Assembly: GCA_000434675.1 (NCBI GenBank) | Contig: HF988635.1 | Location: 1-44,635 of the forward strand | Reading direction: 5' to 3' | Source: Faecalibacterium sp. CAG:1138 | Lineage (GTDB): Bacteria; Bacillota; Clostridia; Christensenellales; CAG-917 | DNA length: 44,635 bases | Shown here: positions 23,972-32,761 of the stretch, piece by piece | Layout: each line of letters opens with the position of its first letter | Numbering within the stretch: the first letter of the stretch is position 1 | The notes under the pieces: model-generated | The model's input: the letters and a program-made list of their open reading frames with translations, nothing else | What the model was told of the DNA's origin: nothing | Databases searched by the model: none | Translations under genes and position numbers: made by a program

Positions 23972-24898
23972 TTATTTCATTTTGATTGCTTCTTTTGCGG
24001 CCGACACGATGTCGGACACGTTCATGTGCATAACGTCCTTAAGATACGGCATTTTTCCCACTTCGCCGAATCTGTCCGGAATGCCCACGGCTTTTATCGG
24101 AGTAGGCAGGTTCTGCGCCGCAACTTCCGCAACCGCACTGAAGAGGCCGCCTTTCACGTTGTGGTTTTCCGCCACAACCGCCGCGCCCGTCTTTTTGAGG
24201 TATTTAAGCACGGTTTCTTCGTCAAGCGGTTTGACGGTATGAACGTTCACGACCGCAGCGTCGACGCCTTCTTCCGCCAAAAGCTTTTTCGCTTCCAACG
24301 CCTCGGCCACCATAATGCCCGTAGCAAAAATAACCACGTCTTTGCCGTCGGAAAGCACGTCGGCTTTGAAGAGGTCGAATTTGTAGTCCTCCCCAAAGAT
24401 TACCGGTTGATTTTTCCTGAAAAGTCTTACGTAAACGACGCCCTCGTATGCGTCGATGATCGGCATTGCCTTTGCAAGCTGAACTTCGTCCACAGGCTCG
24501 AAGATAACCACGTCCGGTATGCTTCTCAAAACGCCTATGTCTTCAACGGACATGTGCGTTCCGCCGTTAAGCTCGGCAGAAATCCCAGGATCCGTGCCGA
24601 TGATTTTGACGTTCTGTTTGGCGTAAGCCATGCTGATTGCAATCTGATCGCAGATTCTGCGCGTTGCAAACGGCGTGAAAGTGGTGATATAAGGTTTCAT
24701 TCCGTACGCGGAAAGACCTGCCGCCATGGAAGCCATGTTCTGTTCGGCAATTCCTGCGTCCAGACCTCTTTCCGGAAACGCTTTTCTGACCGGCATGGTG
24801 CCGTCGGCTTTTGCGAGGTCGGCGTCGATAACGACTATTCTGTCGTCGGTTTTCATCATTTCAATAAGACTGTTGCAAACGACTTCTCTCATCATCAT
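23972..24898 (-). CDS. Transketolase, C-terminal subunit
   Basis: A 308-residue chain equivalent to the pyrimidine-binding and C-terminal domains of transketolase. It carries RIVVIDADLAKADGTMPVRK near 18-38, FPERGLDAGIAEQNMASMAAG near 40-60 (with the catalytic Glu of the AEQN motif) and VRLFRKNQPVI near 155. With the N-terminal subunit it transfers two-carbon units between sugar phosphates using thiamine diphosphate. The start overlaps the stop of the N-terminal gene (ATGA), and GGAGG lies in that gene's last codons. Confidence 0.93.
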   Translation of the reverse strand: MMMREVVCNSLIEMMKTDDRIVVIDADLAKADGTMPVRKAFPERGLDAGIAEQNMASMAAGLSAYGMKPYITTFTPFATRRICDQIAISMAYAKQNVKIIGTDPGISAELNGGTHMSVEDIGVLRSIPDVVIFEPVDEVQLAKAMPIIDAYEGVVYVRLFRKNQPVIFGEDYKFDLFKADVLSDGKDVVIFATGIMVAEALEAKKLLAEEGVDAAVVNVHTVKPLDEETVLKYLKKTGAAVVAENHNVKGGLFSAVAEVAAQNLPTPIKAVGIPDRFGEVGKMPYLKDVMHMNVSDIVSAAKEAIKMK

Positions 24899-25713
24899 AA
24901 TGCTTTACCTCCAAGTTCCGTCAAAGCTCTTTCCATATCTTCAGGAGAAATGCTCATACTGTGGTTGCCCACGCCCGCCGCTTCAATGAAGCTGACGCCT
25001 TTGCCTTTCACGGTGTTAAGGATAATCATAACAGGCTTGTCTTCGGATTTTTTAGCCTCCGAAATAGCCGCGTCCACCTGATCGAAATCGTTGCCGTCGG
25101 CGACGTTTATGACCTTCCAGCCAAACGCTTCCCATTTTTTGTCGAGAGGCGCAATGTCGTTGACTTCTTCGACCGTGCCGTCAATCTGCATCTTGTTGTA
25201 GTCGGTGAAAGCGATGAGGTTGGAAAGACGCTTGCTGCCCGCATACATAGCAGCTTCCCAGATTTGTCCTTCCTGACTTTCGCCGTCGCCGATTATGGCG
25301 TAGATTTTTGCGCCGTCGTTTTTGATTTTGCCGCCGACCGCCATGCCCACAGCACAGCTGAAACCTTGCCCCAAGCTTCCCGCCGTCATATCGACGCCCG
25401 GAGTCTTGTTCATATCGCAGTGCGAAGGCAAAAGCGTACCGCTTTTGTTGAGCGTCAAAAGGAGCTGTTTGTCGAAATATCCTTTTTCGGCCAAAATTGA
25501 ATAAACCGCAGGTCCTGCGTGGCCTTTGGAAACCACCAAACGATCCCTGCCTTCCATTTTAGGGTTTTTCGGATCGATGTTCATGTGTTTGTAATAAAGC
25601 GCGACCAAGGCTTCCACTATGGAAAGCGAACCGCCGATATGGCCGACGCCTAAGGTCCCTATGCAGGTAACGATGTCCCTGCGGACCATGTTGCATTTAA
25701 GTTTGTAGTCCAT
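24895..25713 (-). CDS. Transketolase, N-terminal subunit
   Basis: A 272-residue thiamine-diphosphate-binding chain. HIGGSLSIVEALVALYY near 25-41, SKGHAGPAVYSILAEKGYF near 63-82, GSLGQGFSCAVGMA near 112-125 and the cofactor motif IIGDGESQEGQIWEAAMYAG near 138-157 with YNKMQIDG after it. Split transketolases are usual in Clostridia and archaea and may act in pentose synthesis rather than a full oxidative pathway. The promoter is at 25740-25769. Confidence 0.93.
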   Translation of the reverse strand: MDYKLKCNMVRRDIVTCIGTLGVGHIGGSLSIVEALVALYYKHMNIDPKNPKMEGRDRLVVSKGHAGPAVYSILAEKGYFDKQLLLTLNKSGTLLPSHCDMNKTPGVDMTAGSLGQGFSCAVGMAVGGKIKNDGAKIYAIIGDGESQEGQIWEAAMYAGSKRLSNLIAFTDYNKMQIDGTVEEVNDIAPLDKKWEAFGWKVINVADGNDFDQVDAAISEAKKSEDKPVMIILNTVKGKGVSFIEAAGVGNHSMSISPEDMERALTELGGKAL

Positions 25714-25739
25714 AATTTCCTCCGTTTGTTGTTACTTTT

Positions 25740-25769
25740 ATTGTAAACCACCATATATACAAAAGTCAA
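25740..25769 (-). promoter_or_regulatory. Promoter of the transketolase operon
   Basis: Minus-strand TTGACT (25764-25769) and TACAAT (25740-25745), 18 bases apart. Confidence 0.65.
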
Positions 25770-25779
25770 CAATAAAATA

Positions 25780-25802
25780 GCGACGGATTTTTTATCCGTC
25801 GC
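25780..25802 (-). terminator. Hairpin, probable terminator of the O-antigen-ligase-like gene
   Basis: Minus-strand GCGACGGAT/ATCCGTCGC with loop AAAAA, followed by TATTTTATT rather than a clean T-run. Confidence 0.55.
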
Positions 25803-25886
25803 ATTTAACGTTTTGTCGTAAATTGTCAAAATTCAAAGTTTTTTATATCGAAATAGCTCGTTTATCTTTCTGTTTTGTCGAAACAA

Positions 25887-27338
25887 TCACTTCGACGACG
25901 GATAATAAGCGGCAATTTCGCTTTTGCACATAAACTTAAGTTTTTCGCCATCTGTGGCTTTTTCGTCAAAAACTTCCATAGCGGCAAACGCAATTGTCAT
26001 CAATATAAGATAAGGAACGGGAGTGAACTCGATAGGGTGCAGCATATTCATCATCATGTATCCGCCAAAGGTAACCGCCACGAAAAATTTGAACGCCGTA
26101 AACGGCTTTGAAATTATCGAATATATCTTTTGTACGTATCCGAATCCGTAGCACAAAATGCCCAGCATTCCCGTGCTTGCCGCAATCTGAACGAAGCTGT
26201 TGTGATACCAATATATGCTGAACGAACCTGTTGAAACGTACTCGCTGTTGCCTTCGGCCATCCATCCGGCGCCAAGTAACGGGTGTTCTTTAAACACGGA
26301 GAAACCAAGTTTCCAGATTTTCGTCCTTACGTCCGAACCCGCGCCGTCGAACCGCTTTGACAGAATGTCGAAATAGTTGTCGGCCAAAACCAAAACCAGC
26401 CCCGCGCAAATAACCGTAACCACAAATGTTTTGACGTAGAACTTCCTGTTTTTATAATCCGAAAACAGTATGCAAAACACGCCGCATGCGGCAATGACTG
26501 CAATGGCCGTAACGAACCCCGCTCTCGACAGCGTAACGCAAGCGGAAACAGCCTGCAAAACGCCCATAAAATAGCCCAAGAACCTGCGGTTACCCGCAAA
26601 GCTTTGGTAGAAGGAAAACGGCGCAAGCATCAGCATCAGCGCGGCAAAGTTGTTGCGATAGCGTTGTCTGGCCAAAAATTCGACGGGTTCTTTGCCCGAA
26701 AGCACCGCGTAAAGCAGAGCCGCCATTTGCAAAACGCCGAACAATCCGCCGAAATAAATGCAGGCGGAAAATTCCTTTTTGGCCGCTTTTTTGTCGGAAG
26801 GCAGATAGTTGAGCACGAAAACGTAGGCTGCCAAAGCGCCGAAACCGAGTGCCAGAACGTAGTAAACGTTTTTAAGCGAAAAGTAAGTTTCGGCATTCAC
26901 GAGGTTTGCGCCCGCAAGCGTGGCCGCAACGCCGATTGCAAACATGCTCCAAAATTGCTTTCCGATGCGTATATCCTCTTTTTTGACGGGATAAATCACC
27001 ATGTGCAAAACGAGTGCGACTGCGCCTATCGCCGCAAGCGGCAGAAGCTTTTTGAGCCCGTCGGGAGTCAGCGAATAATAATTTATCGTGCCGAAACAAA
27101 CCGACAGAAACGGTAATAAGCACGGCAAAACGTCCCGAAAACATACGAGAAACAAAACGATTGCAAGAGCGTTCATCACTATGATGGCGTTTATGCAGTC
27201 AAGCTGATACAGCAAGAAATTCAAACCGACCGCAAAAAACATAAACGGTCCGGAAAGCGCAATTTTTCTGAGTTTGGCCGTTGCGCTTGATATCTTATCC
27301 GAAACACGCGCAGGACGGCTTTTCAGGGCTGAAGTCAT
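25887..27338 (-). CDS. O-antigen ligase/polymerase-like membrane protein
   Basis: A 483-residue protein with about eleven or twelve membrane segments. The family pattern is in the second half: VTLSRAGFVTAIAVIAA near 270-287, RTKIWKLGFSVFKEHPLLGAG near 343-363, and YWYHNSFVQIAASTGMLGIL near 378-398, placing the conserved His in the usual outside loop. WaaL/Wzy-type proteins join or polymerise cell-surface glycans; the substrate here is unknown and no glycan biosynthesis genes are adjacent. The start at 27338 has AAAGGGATATC nearby, a weak site. A promoter is at 27386-27414. Monocistronic. Confidence 0.83.
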   Translation of the reverse strand: MTSALKSRPARVSDKISSATAKLRKIALSGPFMFFAVGLNFLLYQLDCINAIIVMNALAIVLFLVCFRDVLPCLLPFLSVCFGTINYYSLTPDGLKKLLPLAAIGAVALVLHMVIYPVKKEDIRIGKQFWSMFAIGVAATLAGANLVNAETYFSLKNVYYVLALGFGALAAYVFVLNYLPSDKKAAKKEFSACIYFGGLFGVLQMAALLYAVLSGKEPVEFLARQRYRNNFAALMLMLAPFSFYQSFAGNRRFLGYFMGVLQAVSACVTLSRAGFVTAIAVIAACGVFCILFSDYKNRKFYVKTFVVTVICAGLVLVLADNYFDILSKRFDGAGSDVRTKIWKLGFSVFKEHPLLGAGWMAEGNSEYVSTGSFSIYWYHNSFVQIAASTGMLGILCYGFGYVQKIYSIISKPFTAFKFFVAVTFGGYMMMNMLHPIEFTPVPYLILMTIAFAAMEVFDEKATDGEKLKFMCKSEIAAYYPSSK

Positions 27339-27385
27339 GATATCCCTTTTTTGTCTTTTTGTTTTATTGTTACTTATTCTTAACC

Positions 27386-27414
27386 AATATACTACTTTTT
27401 AATCGTTTTGTCAA
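27386..27414 (-). promoter_or_regulatory. Promoter of the O-antigen-ligase-like gene
   Basis: Minus-strand TTGACA (27409-27414) and TATATT (27386-27391), 17 bases apart. Confidence 0.75.
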
Positions 27415-27433
27415 CAGTCGCACGCGACTGCCG

Positions 27434-27475
27434 AAAAAAACCCTCCGGCGGCCTTATATCCGGCCGCCCGAGGGC
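27434..27475 (-). terminator. Intrinsic terminator of the amino-acid permease gene
   Basis: Minus-strand CCCTCGGGCGGCC pairs with GGCCGCCGGAGGG, then seven T's. Confidence 0.9.
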
Positions 27476-27490
27476 AAAAATGAAGGTATT

Positions 27491-28960
27491 TCAAACGTTA
27501 TCCGCAGTTTGCGCGTCCTTTTTGGAAAGCTTTTTTGCGGCAAGCGGCAGCAGCGACAGCAGCATTATCACCGCAAATGCGATAAGATACCACACGCACT
27601 CGGTTTTGTGGGAATACACGGTTGCAACCACCATAAACAAGCTGCCTAAAATAGCCAGAATCGGCATCAACAGATTTTGCATAAAGCCCGAAAAGCTTTT
27701 GAGCGCGCCTTCTGCCTTGACTCCCCTTTTTATCATAACGACGAAAATAGGAATATACAGCGGATAAGTGGTAAGTATCGGAAGTTCGCTCATGTCGAAA
27801 TCGAACTTACCGAACCACGGCGCACCGCTGCCGTGAGAAAACCCCAAACCGGATTTGGTGCCGCAAAAATATACAAACCAAGTTATGCAAAGCAGAAGAC
27901 CCACCACGCTGCTGTTCGTCGGCATATTCGTGCGCCTGTCAACCTGACTTAAAATTTCCGGCTTCAAGCCGCGGTTTCTGACGGCGATGCTGTAACAGCC
28001 GCGACAGCACCCGAGCATCAACCCGTTCAGGGTTCCGAAACAGCTTATTATTATGAACACGAAAAGCACCGTTCCCATGGCTTTCCCGAACACCGCCGAA
28101 AACGCCGTTTTCACGGCCGCCTGTCCGCCGTTTGCCATCGTCGCGCTGTCAACGCCGCCGGCGAGGCCGATGTAGTAGCAAACGTAAATACCGACAACGA
28201 TCAGCGAACCCAGCACAAGCGCCTGCCTCAAGTGCTTTTCGTGCTTAAGTTCGGCGTTAATGGATGTGCAGATTATCCAGCCCTCGTACGCAAACGCCGT
28301 GGCGCAAACCGCCGAAAAAACCGCTTTGACGGGATCCGACACCGCCGTGCCGCTCCGCATCACGAAGACGTCGCCCACCTTTTCGATGGTGGAAGAAAAG
28401 TTTTCCTGCGTGCTGCCCTTGACGAGGCCCCATATAAGCCCGACGACCGCCATCAGCACCAACGGCACGAGTTTGACGATTGTAGTGCTTACTTGGGCTT
28501 TGCCCGCAATAATCGGACTTAAAGTGTTGATTGCGTAACTTAAAATAAGGAAGAATGCGGTAAGAACCATACATTCGCCGCCGGCTATGCTCCATCCGAA
28601 AAGCACGCAGCTGTATCTCGCCGTAAGCCAGGCAAGGACGACCGTAAGAGTAGGATAATAGGTGGAAGCAAAAAACCAACCGACGAAATAGCCGTATTTC
28701 TCGCCCAAAGCGTCCTCGGCATAATCGACGACGCCGTTGGCTTTAACTTCGGTTCTGGAAGAAAGCGTGCTGAAAACGTAGGAGCAAATTATCATAACCG
28801 CTCCGCCTATCGCCCAACTCAAAATGCTGAGCCACATGTTTCCCTCGGTGGCAATGAGGATTTTTTCCGCCTTGAAAAACACGCCCGAACCTATAACTGT
28901 GCCCACAACCAGGCAGATGGCCGTGAAAAGGCCGTATTTTTTGGTTAGTTTGTTGTCCAT
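27491..28960 (-). CDS. APC-family amino acid permease
   Basis: A 489-residue transporter with twelve predicted membrane segments. The family start is ICLVVGTVIGSGVFFKAEKI near 11-30 (with the GSG substrate-binding bend). I place the start at ATG 28960: AGGAG lies ten bases upstream, inside a longer in-frame reading that begins at 28981. Upstream lie a terminator hairpin (28980-29006) and a 19-residue leader frame very rich in Phe and Tyr, so the substrate may be an aromatic amino acid and expression may be attenuated. The substrate is not shown by the permease sequence itself. Confidence 0.88.
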   Translation of the reverse strand: MDNKLTKKYGLFTAICLVVGTVIGSGVFFKAEKILIATEGNMWLSILSWAIGGAVMIICSYVFSTLSSRTEVKANGVVDYAEDALGEKYGYFVGWFFASTYYPTLTVVLAWLTARYSCVLFGWSIAGGECMVLTAFFLILSYAINTLSPIIAGKAQVSTTIVKLVPLVLMAVVGLIWGLVKGSTQENFSSTIEKVGDVFVMRSGTAVSDPVKAVFSAVCATAFAYEGWIICTSINAELKHEKHLRQALVLGSLIVVGIYVCYYIGLAGGVDSATMANGGQAAVKTAFSAVFGKAMGTVLFVFIIISCFGTLNGLMLGCCRGCYSIAVRNRGLKPEILSQVDRRTNMPTNSSVVGLLLCITWFVYFCGTKSGLGFSHGSGAPWFGKFDFDMSELPILTTYPLYIPIFVVMIKRGVKAEGALKSFSGFMQNLLMPILAILGSLFMVVATVYSHKTECVWYLIAFAVIMLLSLLPLAAKKLSKKDAQTADNV

Positions 28961-28979
28961 AATCTTTTCTCCTCGTAAC

Positions 28980-29006
28980 AAAAAAGCGGAGTTATAACTC
29001 CGCTTT
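28980..29006 (-). terminator. Attenuator-like terminator before the permease gene
   Basis: A perfect 24-bp palindrome (28983-29006, half AAAGCGGAGTTA) followed on the minus strand by six T's. It lies only about ten bases before the permease Shine-Dalgarno, so it can only serve to end transcription ahead of that gene. Confidence 0.75.
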
Positions 29007-29035
29007 AGCTTTTTTTTATAAAACGAAAAAACGGC

Positions 29036-29095
29036 CTACTTTTTGGTACGCATAAACAAAAAGAAATATACGTCGTAAAAAATTTTGGCAGTCAT
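29036..29095 (-). CDS. Leader peptide rich in Phe/Tyr (candidate attenuator peptide)
   Basis: A 19-codon frame, MTAKIFYDVYFFLFMRTKK. Six of the nine residues 6-14 are Phe or Tyr. GGGAG lies 11 bases before its ATG. A promoter at 29125-29153 puts the transcript start close upstream, and the terminator at 28980-29006 follows about 30 bases after its stop. The layout matches amino-acid biosynthesis or transport attenuators, in which ribosome stalling at scarce aminoacyl-tRNA codons prevents termination. I could not define a clear antiterminator pairing. AT-rich DNA also encodes Phe and Tyr by chance, which limits confidence. Confidence 0.5.
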   Translation of the reverse strand: MTAKIFYDVYFFLFMRTKK

Positions 29096-29124
29096 TTTTT
29101 CACGTTCTCCCGTTCGTTTTGCAC

Positions 29125-29153
29125 ATTATCTCACACCTTCTCCGAAAAATCAA
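29125..29153 (-). promoter_or_regulatory. Promoter of the leader peptide and permease
   Basis: Minus-strand TTGATT (29148-29153) and GATAAT (29125-29130), 17 bases apart. Confidence 0.55.
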
Positions 29154-29220
29154 CGATTTTTGAAAAATTTTTTTGAAATTTTATAAAAATGTGCCTTTTT
29201 GAAAAAATATGCGCTTTATA

Positions 29221-30129
29221 TTAGCTGACGTAACCGTCCGAATCGTCGTCGCGCTTGTAGGCAGTTTCGGCCTTTAAGGCCTTTTCCAGTTCGTCCAAAG
29301 GGTTTTCTCTGCCCGTTTTTTCGTCCTCGTGCTGGAACTTATAGAGCGGATCTTCCGAAAAATCTTTTTCCGCCGTCCATTCGCCGCCAAGTCGTTCGAC
29401 GGCGTACCTTAACTCCAGAAACTCCTGATAATTTATTTCGGGATTTTCGTCGGCGAACGATTTAAGCACGTCTATCGCCGCAGGATCGTCGTATTTTGCC
29501 AGAAGGTCGGCGTAAAGCGGAACGTTCTCGGCGCGATAAAGCATGGTAACGAGTGCGTAATACACGCGTTTGTCGCCCTTATAACAGGCAAGGATTTCCA
29601 TCAGAAAGTCCTTCGCGTCCCCATCGAGCGTTTCGGAAAGCTCCAACAATTCGTCCAGAAGGCGCTCCTTCCCCGAAGACAGATATTCGTATGCGTAGCG
29701 GCGCAAGGCAGGATTTGCTTCGGCGTTTGCCGCGGCTTCCAGAAACACTTCGTCGGCTTCCTTGCTTTCGGTTTTTTGCAGGTTTTCGGCAGCGTAAGAC
29801 ACGAGCGCTTCGTTTCCGCTTCTGCACATCGAAGGCAGCTCGAACACGGCGTCGGGATTTTGCAGCATTTTTTCGGTAACCACGTCCGACACCTCGCCGC
29901 CCGAGGACAGAATTTCGGTTATATAATCGAAAACAAGGCCTTTTTTGTCCAGTTCGTCAACGTAGGCCGTCGGCGAAAGCCCGCCCAAAGATTTTGCCGG
30001 CGTGTTCAGCCATTTTTCATACAGCTTGGGCATATCCTCTTCGAGGTCTGCGGGAGTTTTATATTTGCCCGGGAAGTTTTTGACCGCCGCCGACAAAAAG
30101 TTTTCAAACAGTTTTTCAAGGTTGATCAT
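29221..30129 (-). CDS. HEAT-like repeat protein, hypothetical
   Basis: A 302-residue acidic, fully helical protein with loose helix pairs (GNEALVSYAAENLQK, NPALRRYAYEYLSSG, DDPAAIDVLKSFADE) resembling HEAT or ARM repeats. There is no catalytic motif, signal peptide or membrane segment. It overlaps the end of the TPR gene (ATGA-type), so the two are coupled and may act together as a scaffold. I do not recognise a characterised family. Its C-terminus is Asp/Glu/Lys-rich and probably disordered. Confidence 0.78.
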   Translation of the reverse strand: MINLEKLFENFLSAAVKNFPGKYKTPADLEEDMPKLYEKWLNTPAKSLGGLSPTAYVDELDKKGLVFDYITEILSSGGEVSDVVTEKMLQNPDAVFELPSMCRSGNEALVSYAAENLQKTESKEADEVFLEAAANAEANPALRRYAYEYLSSGKERLLDELLELSETLDGDAKDFLMEILACYKGDKRVYYALVTMLYRAENVPLYADLLAKYDDPAAIDVLKSFADENPEINYQEFLELRYAVERLGGEWTAEKDFSEDPLYKFQHEDEKTGRENPLDELEKALKAETAYKRDDDSDGYVS

Positions 30130-31874
30130 TTTTTATCCTCAAACAGTTCCAGATATTTTTCAAAGGTTTTCGGATTGACCATAAGCCCGTTCAGAAGCTC
30201 CTGAAGGTCGAAGTCCGCGTCGGACTTTTCGGCGTAATAACAGAACACCGCGACGAGCGTCGGCACGCTTTTTAAGTTATAAAAACCGCTTTCAGGCCCG
30301 TCGGACACGATTTTCCTGAGAGTTTTTGCGGCCACGCGCTCGATGTTGGCAAGATATTTCTGCGGATAGACGTTCACCAGCGCTTCGTCGCCCACGGCCA
30401 GACAGAACGCGTCCAGAAAAACGCGCGGCAGACCGACTTGTTTCCTGTAATATTCAGGAACGTAGCCCGTCAGCCTGAACGACTTATAAACGTTTTCGGA
30501 AACCGCTTTGAAGCGGGTTTTCCCCGAACGCACGGCTTCCGCCACGATTTTATGCTTAATCTGCAAATCGACTTCGGCGTCCATAAGCAGTTTTTCAAAA
30601 ATCTTTTCGGACGCAACCCCGTAGAAAGCGGCGCATTTTTCGATTATTCTTTCGACGCTTTCTTCCCCGAGGTTCTTTATGCACCAGCATATTTCGTCAA
30701 AGTGTAAAAAAGCAAAGCTCTCCCATTCCGAATATTCGGCCCCCACTAGCGAATCGGCAAAAGAAATGTGCTTGAGGTATTCGGTGAACGGTTCGCCCTG
30801 CGTATAAAAAGCAAGCGGCGGATCGGCCTGAAGATAGCTGAGATGGCTTTCGGCAACCGTCATTTCGGGATAGACTTCAGCGATTTTTTTAAGGGTAACC
30901 ACGGCTTCTTCCTTTTTGCCGAGATTATACAGCGAAAGCGCTTTCCAAAGCATAGCCTCAGGATCCAGCGGTTTTTTTCTTAAAACAGCCGAAACGCACT
31001 CGAAAAGTTTTTGATGTTCCAAAGCCATGGCGTAGATTTTCGTAAATTTCAGCAACGTTTCAAGGTCGGAAGGAAGCGGCAGGCTTTTGATCCTTTCCAG
31101 AATTTTTGCGGCCTTATCTTCCTTGTGCGTAACCACGAAAAACATATACATCATGGCAAGATCCCCCGGCCTTGCGCCGTCCGCTTCGACGGACGCGATG
31201 ATTTCTTCGGCCTTTTCCTCGTTACCCTGCCCGAGATATGCAAAATTCAAAAGCGCGGTCAGATCCTTTTGGAATTTAGGATATCTGACGCCTTTGAGCA
31301 TATCCACCACGGCGCCGTAGTCCTCCACCAGAAGCTTGCGTTTGGCCTCCTCGATGAGGCGCTTGTAATATTCGTCGCCACGCGGCTTTACCAGCATAAG
31401 CCCCTCCGTTTCGTCGTCGAAGCGGAAAGCGGTCTGATACCTGTCCAGAAAATACGTGGTCGAAGTTGCGGTGTCGTCGACTTTGGATATATCGGAAATT
31501 TTGGAAAGATAAAACTCGGCGGCGTTGTCGTCGTCGCCCGTAAGGCACATAACGAGATCGAAATACACGTCGTCGTTCGACGATAGTTCCGCCTCGATCT
31601 CCCCGAGCCCCGCAATAGGAAGGTCGATTTTCGTTTCGCCTTTCTTTTCCGACGCCAGAATGTCGAAAAGCCTTTGCTTTGCAAAACCGAACTGCCCCAC
31701 CGACATATACGCTTCGGCGAGACTCAAAGTGGCCTTGTAGTCGCCGGGAAATTTGCGCAAAATTTGATGAAGATACATAATTTCCTTTTCCGTGTTGCCT
31801 GCGGCTTTCTGCTTTGCGGCAAACTCCAGAAGTTTTGCGTACCCGACGTTAAATTGTAAGACGTTATCTTTCAA
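30126..31874 (-). CDS. Tetratricopeptide-repeat protein
   Basis: A 582-residue helical protein. TPR-like units are clear at the start (KEIMYLHQILRKFPGDYKAT, LSLAEAYMSVGQFGFAKQRL) and again in the middle (LNFAYLGQGNEEKAEEII, DPEAMLWKALSLYNLGKKEE and so on). The last 250 residues have no recognised motif. No signal peptide. It lies 19 bases downstream of Hsp33 and overlaps the HEAT-like gene. Its role is unknown; TPRs usually bind partner proteins. Confidence 0.82.
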   Translation of the reverse strand: MKDNVLQFNVGYAKLLEFAAKQKAAGNTEKEIMYLHQILRKFPGDYKATLSLAEAYMSVGQFGFAKQRLFDILASEKKGETKIDLPIAGLGEIEAELSSNDDVYFDLVMCLTGDDDNAAEFYLSKISDISKVDDTATSTTYFLDRYQTAFRFDDETEGLMLVKPRGDEYYKRLIEEAKRKLLVEDYGAVVDMLKGVRYPKFQKDLTALLNFAYLGQGNEEKAEEIIASVEADGARPGDLAMMYMFFVVTHKEDKAAKILERIKSLPLPSDLETLLKFTKIYAMALEHQKLFECVSAVLRKKPLDPEAMLWKALSLYNLGKKEEAVVTLKKIAEVYPEMTVAESHLSYLQADPPLAFYTQGEPFTEYLKHISFADSLVGAEYSEWESFAFLHFDEICWCIKNLGEESVERIIEKCAAFYGVASEKIFEKLLMDAEVDLQIKHKIVAEAVRSGKTRFKAVSENVYKSFRLTGYVPEYYRKQVGLPRVFLDAFCLAVGDEALVNVYPQKYLANIERVAAKTLRKIVSDGPESGFYNLKSVPTLVAVFCYYAEKSDADFDLQELLNGLMVNPKTFEKYLELFEDKK

Positions 31875-31893
31875 ATTTCACCTTACTGCAAGT

Positions 31894-32760
31894 TTATTTG
31901 TTCAAAAACAACGTTTCAACGTCGTCTTTTGTGAAAACGTATTTTTTGCCGCAGAAATTGCAGCATATTTCTATTTTACCTTCGGTGTTCACGATGTCCG
32001 TCGCTTCTTCTTTGCCGAGGCTCAAAACCACCTTTTCCAGACGTTTTCTGGAGCATTTGCACGCCCACTTCGGTTTGCCGTCAGGAAGACGGTGAATGTC
32101 GAACTGACCGAAATATCTTTCAATGATTTCGTCGGGAGTGAAATTCAGAAACAGTTCGCTGACGTGCGTGAAATTCGTGGCGATGTCTTCAAGCATGGTG
32201 ATGACGTGATCGGCGCATCCCGGAAGCGGCTGAATGAACACGCCTCCCGCGGCCGTGCAACCGGTTTTGTCCACCAGAACGCCCAAAGCAACGGCCGAAG
32301 GCTGTTGTTCGGACACGGTGAAATAGTAGGCAAAGTCCGTTGCTATCTCGCCGTTTACGAGGGCGCATCTGCCGCTGTACGGTTCTTTAAGTCCGAGGTC
32401 CTTTATCACGGTTATATATCCGTCCTTGCCGACGGCTCCCCCCACGTCCAGCTTGCCGTTTTTGGTCGGAAGCTCGAAATGCGGATGCTCGACGTAGCCT
32501 TTCACCACGCCGCCAAAGTCGCCAGCTACGACGATTTTCCCTAAGCCTCCGCCGCCGTTCACCGTTATGGAGAGGCGCTGATTTTTGTCCTTAAACGAAT
32601 TGCTCATAAAAGCGCCCACCATCAAAGTGCGCCCTAAAGCGGCCGTTGCGGTGGCGGACAAATCGTGCGCCTTAACGGCTTTGTTTATCAAATCTTTTGC
32701 CGAAATGACGGTGACCAGCACGCTGTCGTCGGCAAACATAAATCTTTTTATAACGTCCAT
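31894..32760 (-). CDS. hslO: Hsp33 redox-regulated holdase chaperone
   Basis: A 288-residue cytoplasmic chaperone that is activated by oxidation. The C-terminal zinc-binding switch is intact: CKC with cysteines 234 and 236, and CNFC with cysteines 267 and 270; an extra cysteine precedes at 266. The N-terminal domain has LGRTLMVGAFMSNSFKDKNQ and the Gly-rich GGVVKGYVEHPHFELP. Oxidation of the zinc cysteines exposes a binding surface for unfolding proteins. The gene begins one base after the methyltransferase stop in a five-gene operon. Confidence 0.95.
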   Translation of the reverse strand: MDVIKRFMFADDSVLVTVISAKDLINKAVKAHDLSATATAALGRTLMVGAFMSNSFKDKNQRLSITVNGGGGLGKIVVAGDFGGVVKGYVEHPHFELPTKNGKLDVGGAVGKDGYITVIKDLGLKEPYSGRCALVNGEIATDFAYYFTVSEQQPSAVALGVLVDKTGCTAAGGVFIQPLPGCADHVITMLEDIATNFTHVSELFLNFTPDEIIERYFGQFDIHRLPDGKPKWACKCSRKRLEKVVLSLGKEEATDIVNTEGKIEICCNFCGKKYVFTKDDVETLFLNK

Positions 32761-32761
32761 A

